The notes: generated by a model not told the origin, from the sequence alone. Numbered from the stretch's first letter, positions 14,750-27,473 are shown. The stretch is 64,000 nt of DNA from Ulva prolifera (GCA_023078555.1 CM041196.1:10806985-10870984), one strand, 5' to 3'. Numbers and translations are program-made.

Positions 14750-17202
14750 GCCACGGCGTGCAAGATATATATATATATATATATATATACATCGATGTGC
14801 AACCACGCAGCCTCGTCGCACAAATGCGATATGGCTTGCTACCGTGTTGATGCACGAGCTGAGGTGTTTAACCAGGCGGCACTTTGCATTGTTCGATGCC
14901 TGCGTGCGGGCCAGCAAGACATGCCTGTGTAGAGTTGCGCTGGTGGCTTGTGCCTGCGAGTTCCCTTGGCAATCTGTGTTGCCATGCTCTGTGGTTGTGT
15001 CAAGGAAAGGCCACCCACGGAGACGATATATGCTAAGAATGTGTGATGTAGAATGTGTTCTGAGACCGGACACGCTGTGTTACATGGACGATGGACGTTG
15101 TCACATCCCGCGGTCAGAAAATCGCTAATGGGGCCATTCGCTGTAGACGACACTGTAAGTAGCATCCAAGGTGGGCTAAGCTTGCACAAGCGGCGCACCA
15201 GCACGCACGATGTGCATGTGCACGTATGCATGGGAGAGCGACGCCAGAACGACAGGCATCTGCAGTGCACGAGAGCAGGCGTGGATGGCATAGTTGAGTA
15301 GAGGGCGTTTTTGTGAGTCTCATGATGCTCGCACAGGTCATATGGTGCACTGTGCGGGCCGGAATGGCGGGTTGACTGCCCTGAGAGCAACCATTATCGC
15401 GCAGCCTGTGGTGGGTTCGCTGACCAGATCTCGGATCCATGATAGCAAGATGGTGCTGGATTAGTTTTCGAACGCCGCCGTGGACCGGGCGACTGTAGAG
15501 AGTCGGATATGCCACCGGGCTGGTACGGAGTCTTGTACCGGCGAGAGTTTGTGGAGACATAAGGCAGTGGGTGATCTGTTGTCTGTAAAATTTTCAGAGA
15601 TAAATCAGGCGATCTGTGTGGTTGGGCCTGATTGCGCTCTCAGTAGGCCTGGCTGCCACCCGGGGGTGCAGCACAGCACCCATACACCGCTCTGACACCC
15701 CCGCCGCACGGGCCACAGCTGCGCAACAATCCTGTCCTTTGGATGCAAACAGCACAGTTTGCTGTAGAGTCTACAGGGCTTGATTGCTGTGCATTCCGCC
15801 AGGCAGTCTGCGGGTGGGGCCTGATGATTCACAGAGTTGAATGGCCCCATTAGCATTTTCCTGACCGCCCGGAGCATGTCACAGTAACGTTCAGTGCCAC
15901 CAGCGGCAATCGGTGACGACACAACATCACGCGCAGAGCAGTGCCATATGCGCTTTCAGGCTCTCAGCTAGTCTCTTATGTTCTGCGATGCTGCCGAGCC
16001 ACAGGAAAGGCCAACAGAGCTGTGGGAACTACCAGTATTGCCATGCGCACGTATCTCTTGAGATAGGTATCAAATTACCAGCTGACATGTACCAAGGGAA
16101 TACGTATGTGTACATCGGAGTCATCAACGGCTGCACAGCCGTACACTTGAATCAAACAGATCTGAACCCATCTAGACTAGCTCGACTCTCGCCTCATCAT
16201 TTTGAGACGTAAGATGAAGCCTGCTGCGAGATCCCTACGCCTGCCAGCTCTCGTCCCCACCAGCATGGAGCTGCCCTCACCTTGCCAAAGGCCTTGTGTT
16301 CATGTGGGCACACCAGAGCATACGGTCTCGCACAGGCAATGTGACACAGGTTGTGTGCAGATGAGGCAGTCCTGCTGTACAGTACCGGCACACAGGACGT
16401 AAACCATGAGGGAAAACCATTGCTGCAGGACAATTTCACCGATCTGCACAGCCGTCGATGATGCTACAGGAAGTACATGATCGGTGTAACACATACATCT
16501 CCTAGGTTTCAAGAAGATGACAAAGGCCAATGCAACACCACACGGGGCGAGTGGCACTTGCACAAACAGGCCATGCTCATTGCCCTGCTGCCTACTGCAG
16601 TGCGCTGAATTGGTTGGCGCAGCTATCCAAGACATGCTGGGCTCAAAACATACATCATGCAAGCCAAAACACATTCAGACATCAGGGCGCTTCTCATCGG
16701 TCAACATCGTGACCGATCGGAAAACGCCTTTCTTTATTGTATTTTGTTTCTTCGGTTACAGGGTCTCGGGCAGATGAGCGCCTGATCAGTTCGGGTGATT
16801 CCCAGGCGCCAGCTCAGCCCCACACGACCACGCTGCAGTCCGCAGCACGCATGCGCCGGCCGTTGCGCTCGGGGCGCTCAACCCTCTCCCGATCCGCTCC
16901 CGCGCCAAACTCTTGAGGCACCGATACCAGAAATATAAGCTCAGACGCCCTCCACCGTGCCACCGTCGCCACCTGCGTCCGTACCCTCCACCCCGCGCCA
17001 TCTTCGCCCGTCTCTTGAAAGGATCAAATCAAATTCATGCATCGCTCCCACGGTGCCGCAACACCCGAACCTCCATATCCACACCGGCAGGACAAGACAC
17101 CAGCATGCATGCGAAGCTCACCCCGACACGGAGGCCCCCACGCCTGTCGGCTCCCCCCTACTTGCACCCGTGCACCAAGACGGCTCCAGACGCCAACCCC
17201 GA

Positions 17203-17228
17203 CCCCCCCCCCCCCCCCCCCCCCCCCC
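17203..17228. repeat. Homopolymer C26
   Basis: About 26 consecutive C on the plus strand, 13 bases beyond the ZIP stop codon. On the sense strand of that gene it is a G run, unlike the intronic tracts in this window, which are C on the sense strand. Confidence 0.95.
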
Positions 17229-17241
17229 ACGAATGCCTGCA

Positions 17242-19147
17242 TCAGTGTCCATGCAGGTCCTCATGGGACGGCAGCGCCGCAGTGATCGCGAACATCAAGC
17301 CGCACCCGGCCACATACACCGCGAACTTCACGGTGCGGCTCGGCAGCCAGCTCACCTCCTGCACACTCTCTGCATCCGCTGAACTCTTATCTCCCAGACC
17401 CCCTTCTGCCTCTGCGGCGCAATCGTCACAGCACTCGGCGGTCCCGGCCTGTCCATTCACAGAAGCTTCCGGATCCTTCTTTGCGTCCTTTGCGTGAGCG
17501 TGGTCAGCCGAGCACGCCCCTCCCCGTGAACCCTCACCGTGGCTGTGCACAAACTCTTCCGAAATGACTTCAAACGCGCCGATGTATAAGAAGGTTCCGG
17601 TGGCGAGTGCGGAGAAAAGGAGCCCCACGGTCTTGTTCTCGTCGCCGGCAGCGGAGCCGAGGAGGATGCCGAGGGGGGGCAGGAGGTGGAAGGGCAGGAG
17701 GAGGATGAAGAGGAGGCCGGGGGGGCAGCCGCGGCGGAGGAAGCGCGCAGACTGGGACATCGCGGTGAAGCCCTTGTGCGAGGAGATCGCCGCAAACAGG
17801 AGCCAGAGGGTGTGCTTTTTGCCCTGCAGAGGCGAGGGTGGTATTGACGATGCGGTGGGCCTGACGCAGGAACTCCGGGGGCATTCAAGGGACAGGAGCT
17901 CGGCTGATCGCAGGAGATAGACTGCGCATCGGCACAGCTGGTACATTTCGACCCAGAACACCAGCACAACTTTGACCCGGTCCTCAGTTCCGAAAAAATT
18001 GACGGAACTTCATCAGACCCCTCACAAATCATGTTGAGCGGCGGGACACTCTGGCTCCACGAGCATGACCACAGCAGTTTTTCCACTAGGGGGGGGGGGG
18101 GGGGGGGGGGGGCATCGCGAGGTTGGCGCGTACACCCTAACACGCAAACCCTAAGAGCCCCGCGGATGCACACCGTGAGCCCGACGACCATTCCTTCAAG
18201 CACCGCGTGTAGCACAACCGCAGCCTCGAGCAGCAGCGGGGAGTGATACCGCATCACGATCGCGTTCACCTGTGTCCGAAGCGAGCGTGGCTCCCCGCCC
18301 TCCGCGCCAGCCGCGTCCGTGACATCACCGGCGGCCAGCCGCGGCGCCGGCTCGCTGCCACTCTCGTCACCGTGGACGTCAAACACGACCTGCTCGATGA
18401 AGAGGATGAGGAGGAAGCCGATGATGACGAGCGAGAGGCCGACGGGGAAATCGGTCGAGAGGTCGGCTTGGACTTCGTACTCGTCGACGTGCGGGAGGAG
18501 GTGGAGGATGCCGACCGTGAGGAAGGTGGAGCCGGAGAAGGCGTTGAGGCAGGAGAGGATGCCCTGCATGCATGCGGTTACTCAGCAGGCTGCGGGGGAG
18601 GTGCCCGGCCGGAGGACTGGGGTGAGGGAGGTTCTGTGTTGGGCGCGGGGGCGCTCAGGCGATGGTGGTGGTGTGTACGCGGCACATGCGGAACGGGGTA
18701 TTGCCGCAATGCAACGCATGTGTGCATGCATGTGCTGGCGTGATAGAAGGTGCGGAGCAGCTGGCCGGCCTGGGCATGCACAGGCGGGAGATGGCTGCTA
18801 GCAGGAGGCTACAGGTGGCATGCCTGTGGTTGCGGATGGGGCAGCGGTGCCAAGGCCGGGGGCTCAGCGTTGCAAACGTCCTATGGAGTCCCGAGCAATC
18901 GACTCCGTAGAGTGAGGATGAGGCTCCATGTGCAGGGGACTCAGGCGCCGGAGCAAGTTGCTCGAAAACAAGAGGCTCCAGACACTTCAGTGGCTTCAAC
19001 GGAGGATGCTCTCCAGAGCAGGACATTCGTTTGCATAGCACTCCAGAGCACGCTACTTCAAAAGATGAAGAGATTCCACAGGAACTGTTGCCGCAGCAGG
19101 AGGCTCGAGAGAGCTCGAGAGCTCAAGAGAGAGAGAGAGAGAGCTCT

Positions 19148-19178
<31 letters not shown>

Positions 19179-20950
19179 GAGCTGCCATATACACAGCAGC
19201 CACCCCGAACACCATTCCACCCCGAACCAGGCTCGACTCCGACTCTGCTCTGATACGCAGCAGTTTGGTCACAGAGACTCAATTGTAAGACCACAGCGTG
19301 GATGGTTCACAGCATAGCATGGCCTGGCGAACAGCTGGCCAGATGCCAGGACCCAGTGGCATGGTTCGCAGACTGTGAACAAAACAAGAAATCAGGCTCT
19401 GAGTAAAAGCAGATAGCTGAATAGATGCCACACGAGTTACTGGCAACAGTCTCATAGCCCCGGTCTCGCGTCCAAGGGTCGGCAACTTCACACAGGTGGG
19501 CACGCGGAGTGGGCCGGTCAGAATGAAAAGCGCACGCAGCAGCTCTGCCACGTGTCTGCATGGCGGTGTGACTGGGATGCAATATGGAAAACTTCGGGCT
19601 CTGCACCCGCCTCTACGCCTTGGACACATGCAGAGGTGCCTCTGCGCAGCCACGGTCACCATCAGCATGTCGTGAAGTCATGTGCTTGAGCAGTGGCAGG
19701 AGACGCGTGCTGAGATGTGGTCACTCGTGAGCTGATGTGCTGAAGGCATGTGCTTGAGCAGCGGCAGGAGACGCGTGCTGAGATGTGGTCACTCGTGAGC
19801 TGATGTGTCGCACGCACACAGATGGGATTTATGGCAATGCGGTGACATCACTGTCGATATCACATTATGGCCACGAATGCTGCACACCACAGAAGCTGCA
19901 TGACAGGCACAGGTGGCCTGGCCGCAGTGGCTGCCCGCGTGTAACACGAGGCACAGGGAAAGCTCACACGTGCGGCCTCGGCATGCGTGAGTAGAAGCCC
20001 CGATTTGAAGCACAAACGGTTCGAGGCTTGAACAATTGGGTGGCATATCACCGTTCAGGCGCTCGCGGCCACCGCGCAGCGGCGGTTGACGTGCCTGGCC
20101 ACAATGCCCAATGCAGACGCAGCGCTCGAGGTGGCGGGGGAGGGGAGCAAGGGGAGGCGCACGTCGTAGTGTCTGCTGAACGAGAAGACGAGCGGAAGGT
20201 AAGATGCAGCGACCGTTAACACAAACCACGCGCACGCCATGCCGACCTTCAGGCCGATATGCTTCCCCGCGCCGCTGCCGGAGCCGTGGTCGTCATGGTC
20301 GTCGTGGTCGTCCTCGAGCATGGCAGCGGCCGCGGCGGACTGCTCGAGCACGCACCCGGGGTCGATGAGGCACGCGGTGATGTACGCGAGAGCTTCCGTG
20401 ACGCCGTCGCCACCTGCACCACACCGCGGCATGCATGTGTCTCGCTGCATGCGCACCGCAGACATCGTGACCTGTAGCGTTGCGAGGGGGGCGCAGTCGC
20501 GGAGGATGGGCGCCCGCCCGGCCCAACTATCATTCGTGATTCATGGCGCTTTGGTGTTCATCCAGTAATGCCCTCCCTTTCTTCATGCTTATGTGCAGAC
20601 CACATGCATACGATCTGCCGCCGACTCAGAGCTACATGGCAAATCACCAGGGGGGGGGGGGGGGGGGTCATGCATGCGCACCTGCTGTTGTGTCGAGAGC
20701 TTCGAGCGACTCGGGTGCGAGCGTCCGCATGGCGGCAACCTCACCGTGGTCATCATGATCGTCATGATCGTCATGATCGGCATGGTCGGCATGGTCATCA
20801 TGGTCGCCATAGTCATCATGTTCCTGGAGGAGGCTCCGGCGGAGGGGGTGCGGGGCGAGGAGGCGGCGGTGCCCGTGGCCGGCGTGCGGGTCCTCCTCCT
20901 CATCCGGCTCCGGGTCGAGGCCGTAGCCGTCCGTGGCGCAGGCGGCAACA
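17242..20950 (-). CDS. ZIP family metal-ion transporter (5' end incomplete)
   Basis: Predicted membrane transporter moving zinc or a related divalent ion into the cytosol. Exons found: 20950-20682, 20413-20163, 18563-18174 and 17823-17242, joined in phase. The first exon starts at an acceptor (TTATGCAG), so an upstream exon with the start codon is missing. Exon 1 has a His/Asp repeat of HDDHDDHDDH type, and a second HDDHDDH lies before the first recognised membrane segment. Family signatures are CLNAFSGSTFLTVGILHLLP (membrane segments 1-2), VLHAVLEGMVVGLT (segment 4, metal-binding His and Glu), ISSHKGFTA (segment 5, HK pair), LATGTFLYIGAFEVI (segment 7) and a last hydrophobic segment before the stop. 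A His- and Cys-bearing loop (about HAHAKDAKK to CCDDC) follows segment 7. It resembles the ZIP1-3 subfamily; the exact metal is unknown. Confidence 0.88.
18089..18112. repeat. Homopolymer G24 (C on the sense strand of the ZIP gene)
   Basis: About 24 G on the plus strand, inside ZIP intron 3 (17824-18173), about 60 bases after the 5' splice site. Confidence 0.95.
19128..19176. repeat. (GA)n microsatellite
   Basis: Two GA runs separated by ctcta, within intron 2 of the ZIP gene (18564-20162). Confidence 0.95.
19679..19808. repeat. Tandem duplication, period 68
   Basis: Two nearly identical copies of a 68-base unit starting catgtgcttgagcag, at 19679 and 19747; the first roughly 60 bases differ at one position. 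It lies in ZIP intron 2. The near identity indicates a recent event. Confidence 0.9.
20650..20667. repeat. Homopolymer G18 (C on the sense strand of the ZIP gene)
   Basis: About 18 G on the plus strand in ZIP intron 1, starting 14 bases after the 5' splice site at 20681. Confidence 0.95.
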
Positions 20951-21375
20951 CTGCATAACGCGGGAAATTGGGTGAGCGATCGCTGCACACCTGGGGACGC
21001 TGGGGTGCTGTTCGAGTGACGCGTGGATGGTGTCCTCGACTGGCGGACCGAGTAGCTGAGGGCTGATGCATGTGACCATGCATGCATGCGATGCGTGGGT
21101 GGTGGGATGCTCATGCGGGTGACAGGACGCATGCGAGCTCAGAGACGGCCCGGACGCGCGCATGCATGCACACGGGACTTACTGCTAACTTACTGCTAAC
21201 TGAAGACAGCAGTCCTGGGTATGGCTGCTGCTGGTATGGCTGGTGTCCTGGGTATGCCTGCTAGTACAATGCACGGTGCCGGCAGTGCTGAGTCGGCTGA
21301 GACCCTGGTGATAAGGCACACGATGCTGTAATGTTGTAACGGGATGCATACAGTTGCGCCAGATGGATTCAGTGT

Positions 21376-21462
21376 GTACCAAGGACACAGCCGGAGCGGC
21401 CGGTGGCACCGCCAGGGCGCTGAATGAGCGCGCCGACGCCACCAGTGCATGCACGGCAGCAC
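21376..21462 (+). repeat. Single diverged unit of the 90-bp minisatellite
   Basis: Matches one unit of the array at 51785-52315 across its length: aaggacacagccggag, then gcaccgccagggc, then cgccaccagtgcatgca. The two sites are 30 kb apart, so the unit is dispersed and not confined to the array. Confidence 0.8.
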
Positions 21463-24285
21463 ATGCCAGCCCACGCATTCAGTGTGTGGAGTCCACGACA
21501 CTGATGTGGATGGAGGCACAGCGGTGCATTGGCGTGTGTGGTTCAAGGACGAAGCGAGGAAGCGAGAGAGCGAGATAGGCAGTTAGCGCCTCAGGCCACA
21601 CACGCACCGGCACAACTAACATACGACAGCACACCTACACCACCGCACACGCCAGCAAACAACTCATTCAAGCATGTTGAAGCAAGCACAGCCAAGCGGA
21701 CTGGTGCATGCATACTGCAGAGAGCGTCCATGGTTCTGCCCTTTCCACCTCAGGAAGAACAGCCGTAGCCATCCAGCTAGGGCATTTGCCTGCATCAGAC
21801 AGCCACACACTGGCCCACGTGACACGCAGATGTACATGTGCTGCACCATGGCCAGCCCGAACTCGAGCTCGCATGTTCCATTCGGCCGGCTTGATACAGA
21901 TACAAGTGTGCATGATGCAATGAGAATTCCGAGGGTGCGGTGAGATGTGCCCACGTCGATGTTAGCTGCGCGACCCTTCGTGGGCCTGCACAGACCGGCT
22001 GTGCAGGACTACGGATGTTGCCGCCAGGTCCAATGAGCGGAAAGAGTCAGCGTTCGTTCGCGAGATCGGTTCCTCGCATCGACTCAGGTTGGAATTGCTA
22101 CCAGCGGCTGCACGTGCATCTACAAGCAACGCGGCGGCCGCAGTCACCACGACGTGGGTTGGTACTGCCAACGACAAGCACTTGCGTTGATGAGCCGCTG
22201 TCCGCCACTTCAGCCTTCACGGATCAGTAGAATGCGGAGGTGCGTTCAATTGAGGGTTCTGGGTGGGCAGAGCCGCAGCAAGAGCAGCGCTACATACGCA
22301 AACGAATTCGAAATTTCGACCGATGTCGCAAGCTGCTGCCATCCTGGCACATACTGACATGGCCCGTATAGAATGCATACAGCATTCAGGTGAGGCTGAT
22401 TCTGACTGCATCTGCTCGTGTTGCAGTCTCAACGCTCTCGGCTGCTCTGACGCACACAACTGCCACAGATACAACCACATCCCCCAGCGCACCTCGAGGC
22501 ATCAACCATCCACGAAAATATGCTCTCTGACACACTGCTCTCATTGTACAGGTGCTTTACATGTTCTGCAGGGCTCTCAGCCCCCAGAAACGCGACAAAG
22601 TCTGTCTCGCCCCCGGCCTCTGCCGCGACATCCAGGTGTTCATGCGACTCTGCTTTACATCTACATGAAACGAAGCAGAAACCCAGCACTGCGAGGCAGT
22701 ACTTGCAAGGACCGGGCATTTCGAATGGCGACTGCAGACAAAGTTTGACCACAGCTGTACTCGCCTTGAGGAAAATATCCGACGCACAGTCAGGTGAATG
22801 GCAGGGCGTCGAGAAAAGAGGGACTTTGATCTTGCCGTGGTGTTTATATGTGTGTGCGCCGTCGTGATCATGAGAGCGGCCGCACGGAGCAATTGCATTT
22901 CGAGCACCAGATGGTACCGGTACCGGAGTGAGCACCGGCTGCACGACTCGCTCATTCATGCATAGGACATTTCGGGACGCCGCAGAGCACGAGTGAACCA
23001 TGACTGCGGTGTTCAGTATATCTCCAAGATGCGACTGCACCTGCAGAGGTCAGCGGGTCCTGGAAATGCTGCAATACTGCCAAACTTGCCTGGCACTGTG
23101 TTTCATATCGCCGCGCGCCGGGATTCGGCGCGTGCCTCTTGTGCACTATAGTAGTACTACCGATCGTGCACCATACATCACCTGGGACGTCACCAGGACA
23201 GGACAGGGCTGCAAATTAGGAAACATGCTTTCTGGTATCGATGTTGTTTGCTTGACTCGCCTTGACATCTGATGAGGCCCTGTGGCAAGGCCGAAACATG
23301 TCGTATCTGTCCGTGACTGTCATGTAACCAGTGCACTTTTCTACCTCAGATCGTACACCATACATCACCGTGACAAGTGTTCATGCATGTGACGAATGTC
23401 ACCGAGCGAGATATCGCGATGCATGCGCGAGCCCCTGTGCATGATTCGCGCACGTGCTATGCATAGCCATGCACGTTCAAATTACCGGCACGTGCAATGC
23501 GCACGCCCGCGCGCCGCCAGCCATTGTGCATGTAGCTGAACGAAAAGTGGCCGCAGGCAGCTGCGCATCGTGCAAATGTGACAACGAAACCTGCAAAGTC
23601 ACTCCACGAACGCTCGGTGCGAAGGCGCATGCAGCTCGCTCGCCAATGCAGTGGTGTTCAGACTAATGTCCTGTGATATACCCGCCCGTTCAGCCTAATG
23701 GCCCGGTGACAGCACAGATCAGAGCTGTTTTCTACATGTGTGTCTCATCTCATAGGCATGCTTTCGTGGCTTTCCAGATTGGCATCGGAGCCCTCGAGCG
23801 CGGGTTCAAATCGCCTGATAGCGGGAGGCGGTCGCTGACCTCCTCCATTACACTTCCTGGTACACAGCAGCTGCTGGGTCAGTCCGGGATGCGCGATGTG
23901 AACCCTGTTTCGTCGGTAGCAGGTTCCTGGCAAGCTGGTCGAGATCACAGGACGAGCATGAGCGAAGGTGCTGTCGCAACGTGCGTGTTACAACTGAGAC
24001 GCCCCACCCACGTTCACGCACATCTGACCAAGGGCTACTTGCTCAGAGCACCTGTTGCGATGTGGTGAAGACTGTGCAAAGGAAGACGTACATGCCATAC
24101 CCGTAGCACCGCTGTGGGAAACATTGTTTTTCCCTGTACATTGCGGCCTACGTCACCGTGTACCCGTCACTATCGATGAGCGATGTTGGTCAGGGATGTT
24201 CCTTGGAGTGGTGTTCGTCTTATGTCTCTCTCGAAAGTGTGTATCCTGCAGCTGGCTTGTTTGTGGAGCTTAAACACTGTCAGCA

Positions 24286-24441
24286 GTGACTCCAGTCCAC
24301 TGTTTGATCAGGTGTTCCAGCAAGCTGTGACTCCTGTCCAGCGTTTGGTATGTGTGCTAGCAAGCAGTGACTCCAATTCACCATTTGACTACATGTGCCA
24401 ACAAGGGGGGACTGGCCATTTGACCACATGTTCCAGCAAGC
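24286..24441 (+). repeat. Degenerate tandem repeat, about 40 bp, four units
   Basis: Four units, each starting around gtgactcc or ggactgg and ending in a version of tgttccagcaagc. Spacing is about 40, 40 and 34-41 bases. No gene recognised. Confidence 0.75.
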
Positions 24442-24479
24442 CGGGACCAAGCATCCGTGCCAGACAGGCACTGCATGTA

Positions 24480-24603
24480 ATTACAAAGGACAGAGGCCGG
24501 GCAGCGAGCCGTTTTTCGGAATCCACTAGCAGATCCACTCGCTCATTCATGGCACTAGGCCGGGCACGAGCGCGTACCACAGCCCTGCCGGTGATTCCAG
24601 TCA
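24480..24603 (+). repeat. Dispersed 120-bp repeat, copy 1
   Basis: Shares most of its length with 38359-38480 in the same orientation: ttacaaaggacagag at the start, then gagccgttt, gatccactcrctcat, and finally aggccgggcacgagcgcgta. A further partial copy of the first 35 bases lies at about 24688-24722. Confidence 0.85.
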
Positions 24604-24975
24604 ATGATGAAGCCCCGCACGGAGCACAATCGCATTCCCTTTGACAACACCACACTCAACCGGCGCAAAGCATTCGTCACTGTATGTAGTTACAAAGGAC
24701 AGAAGCCCGGCACCGGGCCGTTACTGTATGTATGCATGATAACATAGCCCCTGGTGTAATGGGTTGAGGACGGTAAAAAAAGCTACCCCCTATATTGCAG
24801 GAGGTCGTAGACTCGATTCTGTGTGCGCTTTGGGAAATCGAAGCGGCTGTGTGTGACCACTCTTAGTACAAGAGGAGGCCCTGTGAGTTGCGTACGCTCG
24901 TCTGAAGGGGGTTTCCAGGTGGTTTACCAGGTCCAGGTGGTTTGCTGGTTGAACTTTAACCCTTCGTCATATGTT

Positions 24976-25050
24976 TGGTCCCGTTAGCTCGGAGTTGTCA
25001 ATGTTCAATAGGATACGGCTCAGAAAATTCAGATTTACTTTACTTTACAT
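24976..25050 (-). repeat. Dispersed 80-bp repeat family, member 2
   Basis: The reverse complement aligns with 30032-30107 from tgtaaagtaaagtaaatctg through gagccgtatcct to cgggacc and catatg, with internal differences. Opposite orientations at separate sites suggest a mobile or once-mobile short element. Confidence 0.8.
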
Positions 25051-26644
25051 AGCTGTAAAATGCCAAGCATGCGACATCGCATGCAAGCTGTCTGGCATTC
25101 CACTCATTAAGGTTTGGCCATGGCAGACATGCTCAATGACTCTGTGACATGAGCCCGCGTCTTGTCAGGGACAAAGTAATCCTGCAGAGCCTCATATGCC
25201 TGAGTGTCCACGGCTCTCATAGCAGCACAGATAATCATGTACACGCTCAAGAGGTTGATTGCAAAGACCACCCCAGCCTGCCCCTAGTCTCCTAGGCAGC
25301 ACACGGTGCTGTCTCACCTCATCAGCGTAATTGCACTGGCACGGCCCATATTCAACAGAACAGCCAGCAATTCTCGCATGCAAGTTCCTCTCAGCACCTG
25401 CCACTGCCCACCCGTGCACCCAGCAACACCTCAGAAACAGAGAGGCACACGTGCCAACATGCACCGACTTTGGCTGCGGATCGACTGCAACATCCCAAGA
25501 TTGTTTGTCTTGCTTTTTACTATACACTACCACGCCAAAACCTGCCATCACATTTTAACCTGCTACACCAGAAAAACGCACCGGCCACATACGCATCACG
25601 GTCACCAGACTAGACACGCCCACGCGCTAAACTATTCCCCCGCGAACCTCGTGTCTCCACGTTGTCCATATGTACGCCCCCCACCCCGGCCACCCTACAC
25701 AGCCGTAGCTCCTGGAGGCCTTCTCCACGAGCTGCACAACCGCCCCTGGACAGCCGCACCCGTCCACGGGCCGCACGCGGAGACACCCCACACAGCCTCC
25801 CCGCAGATGGCCCATGCATGAGGGCACCCCAGGGTGGCGCTGCAGCCTGCGTCCACCACGCCCTGTCGCCAGGCTCTTCATCAGACAGGTGCATGAGGTT
25901 GCAGACTGCCAGCGCCATCGGTTGCTTGGCAGAGCTGCATCTGCCCAAGCATGTAAGCGTCCGCCCGCCCGCCGCGCCGGGCGCATTCTGCCAGAAATGC
26001 TCCCCCCCACCCGAATGGAGCACCACCACAACCCACAGCACCCAGACAGCACGACACGTCAGGCACGCGAACGCCTTGCGCATCTTCGAAAACTTCGACA
26101 CCCCTCCTGCCCCACACCGGCCCGCCCAATATGCGCACCCACTATGCCCCTGAGTGCCACCCAATACGCGCCTTCCTGCCCCGCTCATACGACACCACGC
26201 AAACAGCCCAGTGCGAAGCTGAAGCTGCTGCAACGCAAACACAGAGCGGCTCCTGCCCTACCACCTGCACCAGGGCGCACCCCCACGCCACAGTCACGGC
26301 GACCGCATCAGCCCAGCGCCAACACAACTGCACGCCGCATCGCCGTGAACAGCGCCTGTTAAGCTTCTGTGCGCGTCTTGTCTGCGCAGCCTCTCTCCTT
26401 CCAGACCGCCTCTTAGTTCGGTGCTGGCTGTGCACTCGTTCCGCCTGCACCGCCTCAGCCCACGCATGGAGGACATCGCTGTGGTCATCTCCTTGCATCC
26501 TGGACGTGAGCCTGCGGCGTGGGTCGCGCCGGTGGCCACATGCATGGATGCCGAGTGCCTGTGCGTACAGTGCGAGGCGGACTCGAAGGGGGCACGGGAT
26601 TCGACGCAAATCAGCCGCAAAACAGTCAAACAACGGACCCCCCG

Positions 26645-27473
26645 CTACCATGGGTCTAGCCAGGACTTCTTGCGGGGTTGCTTTGGCGCCTGCTCCTTGT
26701 CCCCGCCGCCAAACGGCAGCTTGATACCCATCGCGGGGCCCTGTTTTGCGCCTTCGAAGCTATTCAGCAGGGGTGAAAAGTCGGGGGAGCAGCGCAGGAA
26801 ATCGAGGTCTGGATCAGTGCGGAGCGTGGCAAAATCGTCAAAGCCGTCCTCCAGCAGCCCCCGAATACAGGCTATGCCAGAGTCGGTCTCTTCTAGTTTG
26901 CTGTAGCAGCATGCCATGTTGTACAGGGCAGACATCTCCTCTTGTTCTGAAGGACACGCATACTCCCGGGGACTGCCTGCACACCAACGCAATTGTTGAC
27001 ATGGTCAAGGAGGGGGTTTGAGTCACGAGTGATGAGAAAATCGGCGAGTCAGAGATTTGCGGAGGGAATATGTCAGATCAAGCACACTGGGATGCTGCTG
27101 ATTCATTGACCTGTGCCGCCTAGCCATTACAAACGCCTGTGATGCGGCCGCATTAGGCATCGCGTGATCGTGAGACAGTCGCTTGAGCAGCTATATTTAT
27201 ATCGTGTGAGTGGCGACGAGCGATGGGCTGAAAGGGATCCTGCGGATGCCACTTCACGACGCAGCGTACGGGCTTGTACGCCCTCGCGCTCCATCGAGAT
27301 TGTTCTGCTCAGTCTGTTGAATAATCGTGCAGAGTGCTTGGTCAAAACATACCGGACATGCGCATGAAACCATTCCCAGGGAGCTCCAGGGCACTTGTGA
27401 AGAGGTCCAGCGCGCGGTCGTAGTTCCCCTTGTTGAACTCCTCGAGCCCTTGTTGAATGGCATCACCACACAT
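26645..27473 (-). CDS. Small TPR protein, plastid REP27/LPA1-like
   Basis: Two exons, 27473-27353 and 26946-26645, joined in phase 1, give about 140 residues if the ATG at 27473 is used. The first helix pair (GLEEFNKGNYDRALDLFTSA) and the second (ALYNMACCYSKLEE) form TPR-like repeats, followed by GFDDFATLRTDPDLDFLR and a Lys-rich tail ending KKSWLDPW. This ALYNMACCYS...DFxxLRxDPDL layout is known from plant and algal plastid TPR proteins of the REP27/LPA1 kind, which help photosystem II assembly; the link is by similarity only. An acceptor-like GTGCAG at the codon for Asp upstream of the ATG hints that an earlier exon, perhaps a transit peptide, is spliced on. Confidence 0.7.

Larger units (their letters stand above)
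13501..17202. other. Intergenic region with a low-confidence ORF and skewed DNA
   Basis: No gene is recognised with confidence. A possible reading frame lies at 13832-14179. From 14180 to 14740 the plus strand is strongly G- and T-rich and gives long reading frames that look like composition artefacts. A (TA)n run of about 26 bases sits at 14765-14790. The rest (14800-17200) shows no coherent exon chain; a C26 run at 17203-17228 closes it, just beyond the stop codon of the ZIP gene. Confidence 0.5.
20951..26644. other. Intergenic region; no gene recognised
   Basis: The missing start of the ZIP gene probably lies in the first part; an in-frame ATG at 21132 leads into its first recognised exon without a stop, but does not look like a signal peptide. 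Repeats occur at 21376-21462, 24286-24441, 24480-24603 and 24976-25050. From 25550 to 26400 the plus strand is very C-rich and poor in G; reading frames there look like composition artefacts. No other exon with family similarity was seen. Confidence 0.5.

Noticed and set aside
14145..15128. 327-codon plus-strand frame with CxxC motifs (MCGDCGTAWALHCPGCG)
   Set aside because: It runs through strongly G/T-biased DNA and the (TA)n repeat, giving Val/Cys/Gly and Tyr-Ile runs; it looks like a composition artefact.
22429..23040. 203-codon minus-strand frame rich in Cys, Ser and Glu
   Set aside because: No family similarity, no splice evidence, no homologous pattern elsewhere; not listed as a gene.
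23780..23860. tRNA-like B box (gggttcaaatcgcc)
   Set aside because: No matching acceptor stem, D arm or A box at the right distance.
25610..26242. 210-codon minus-strand frame (Gly/Ala/Cys-rich)
   Set aside because: Explained by the G-rich skew beyond the TPR gene; the opposite strand has equally long frames.
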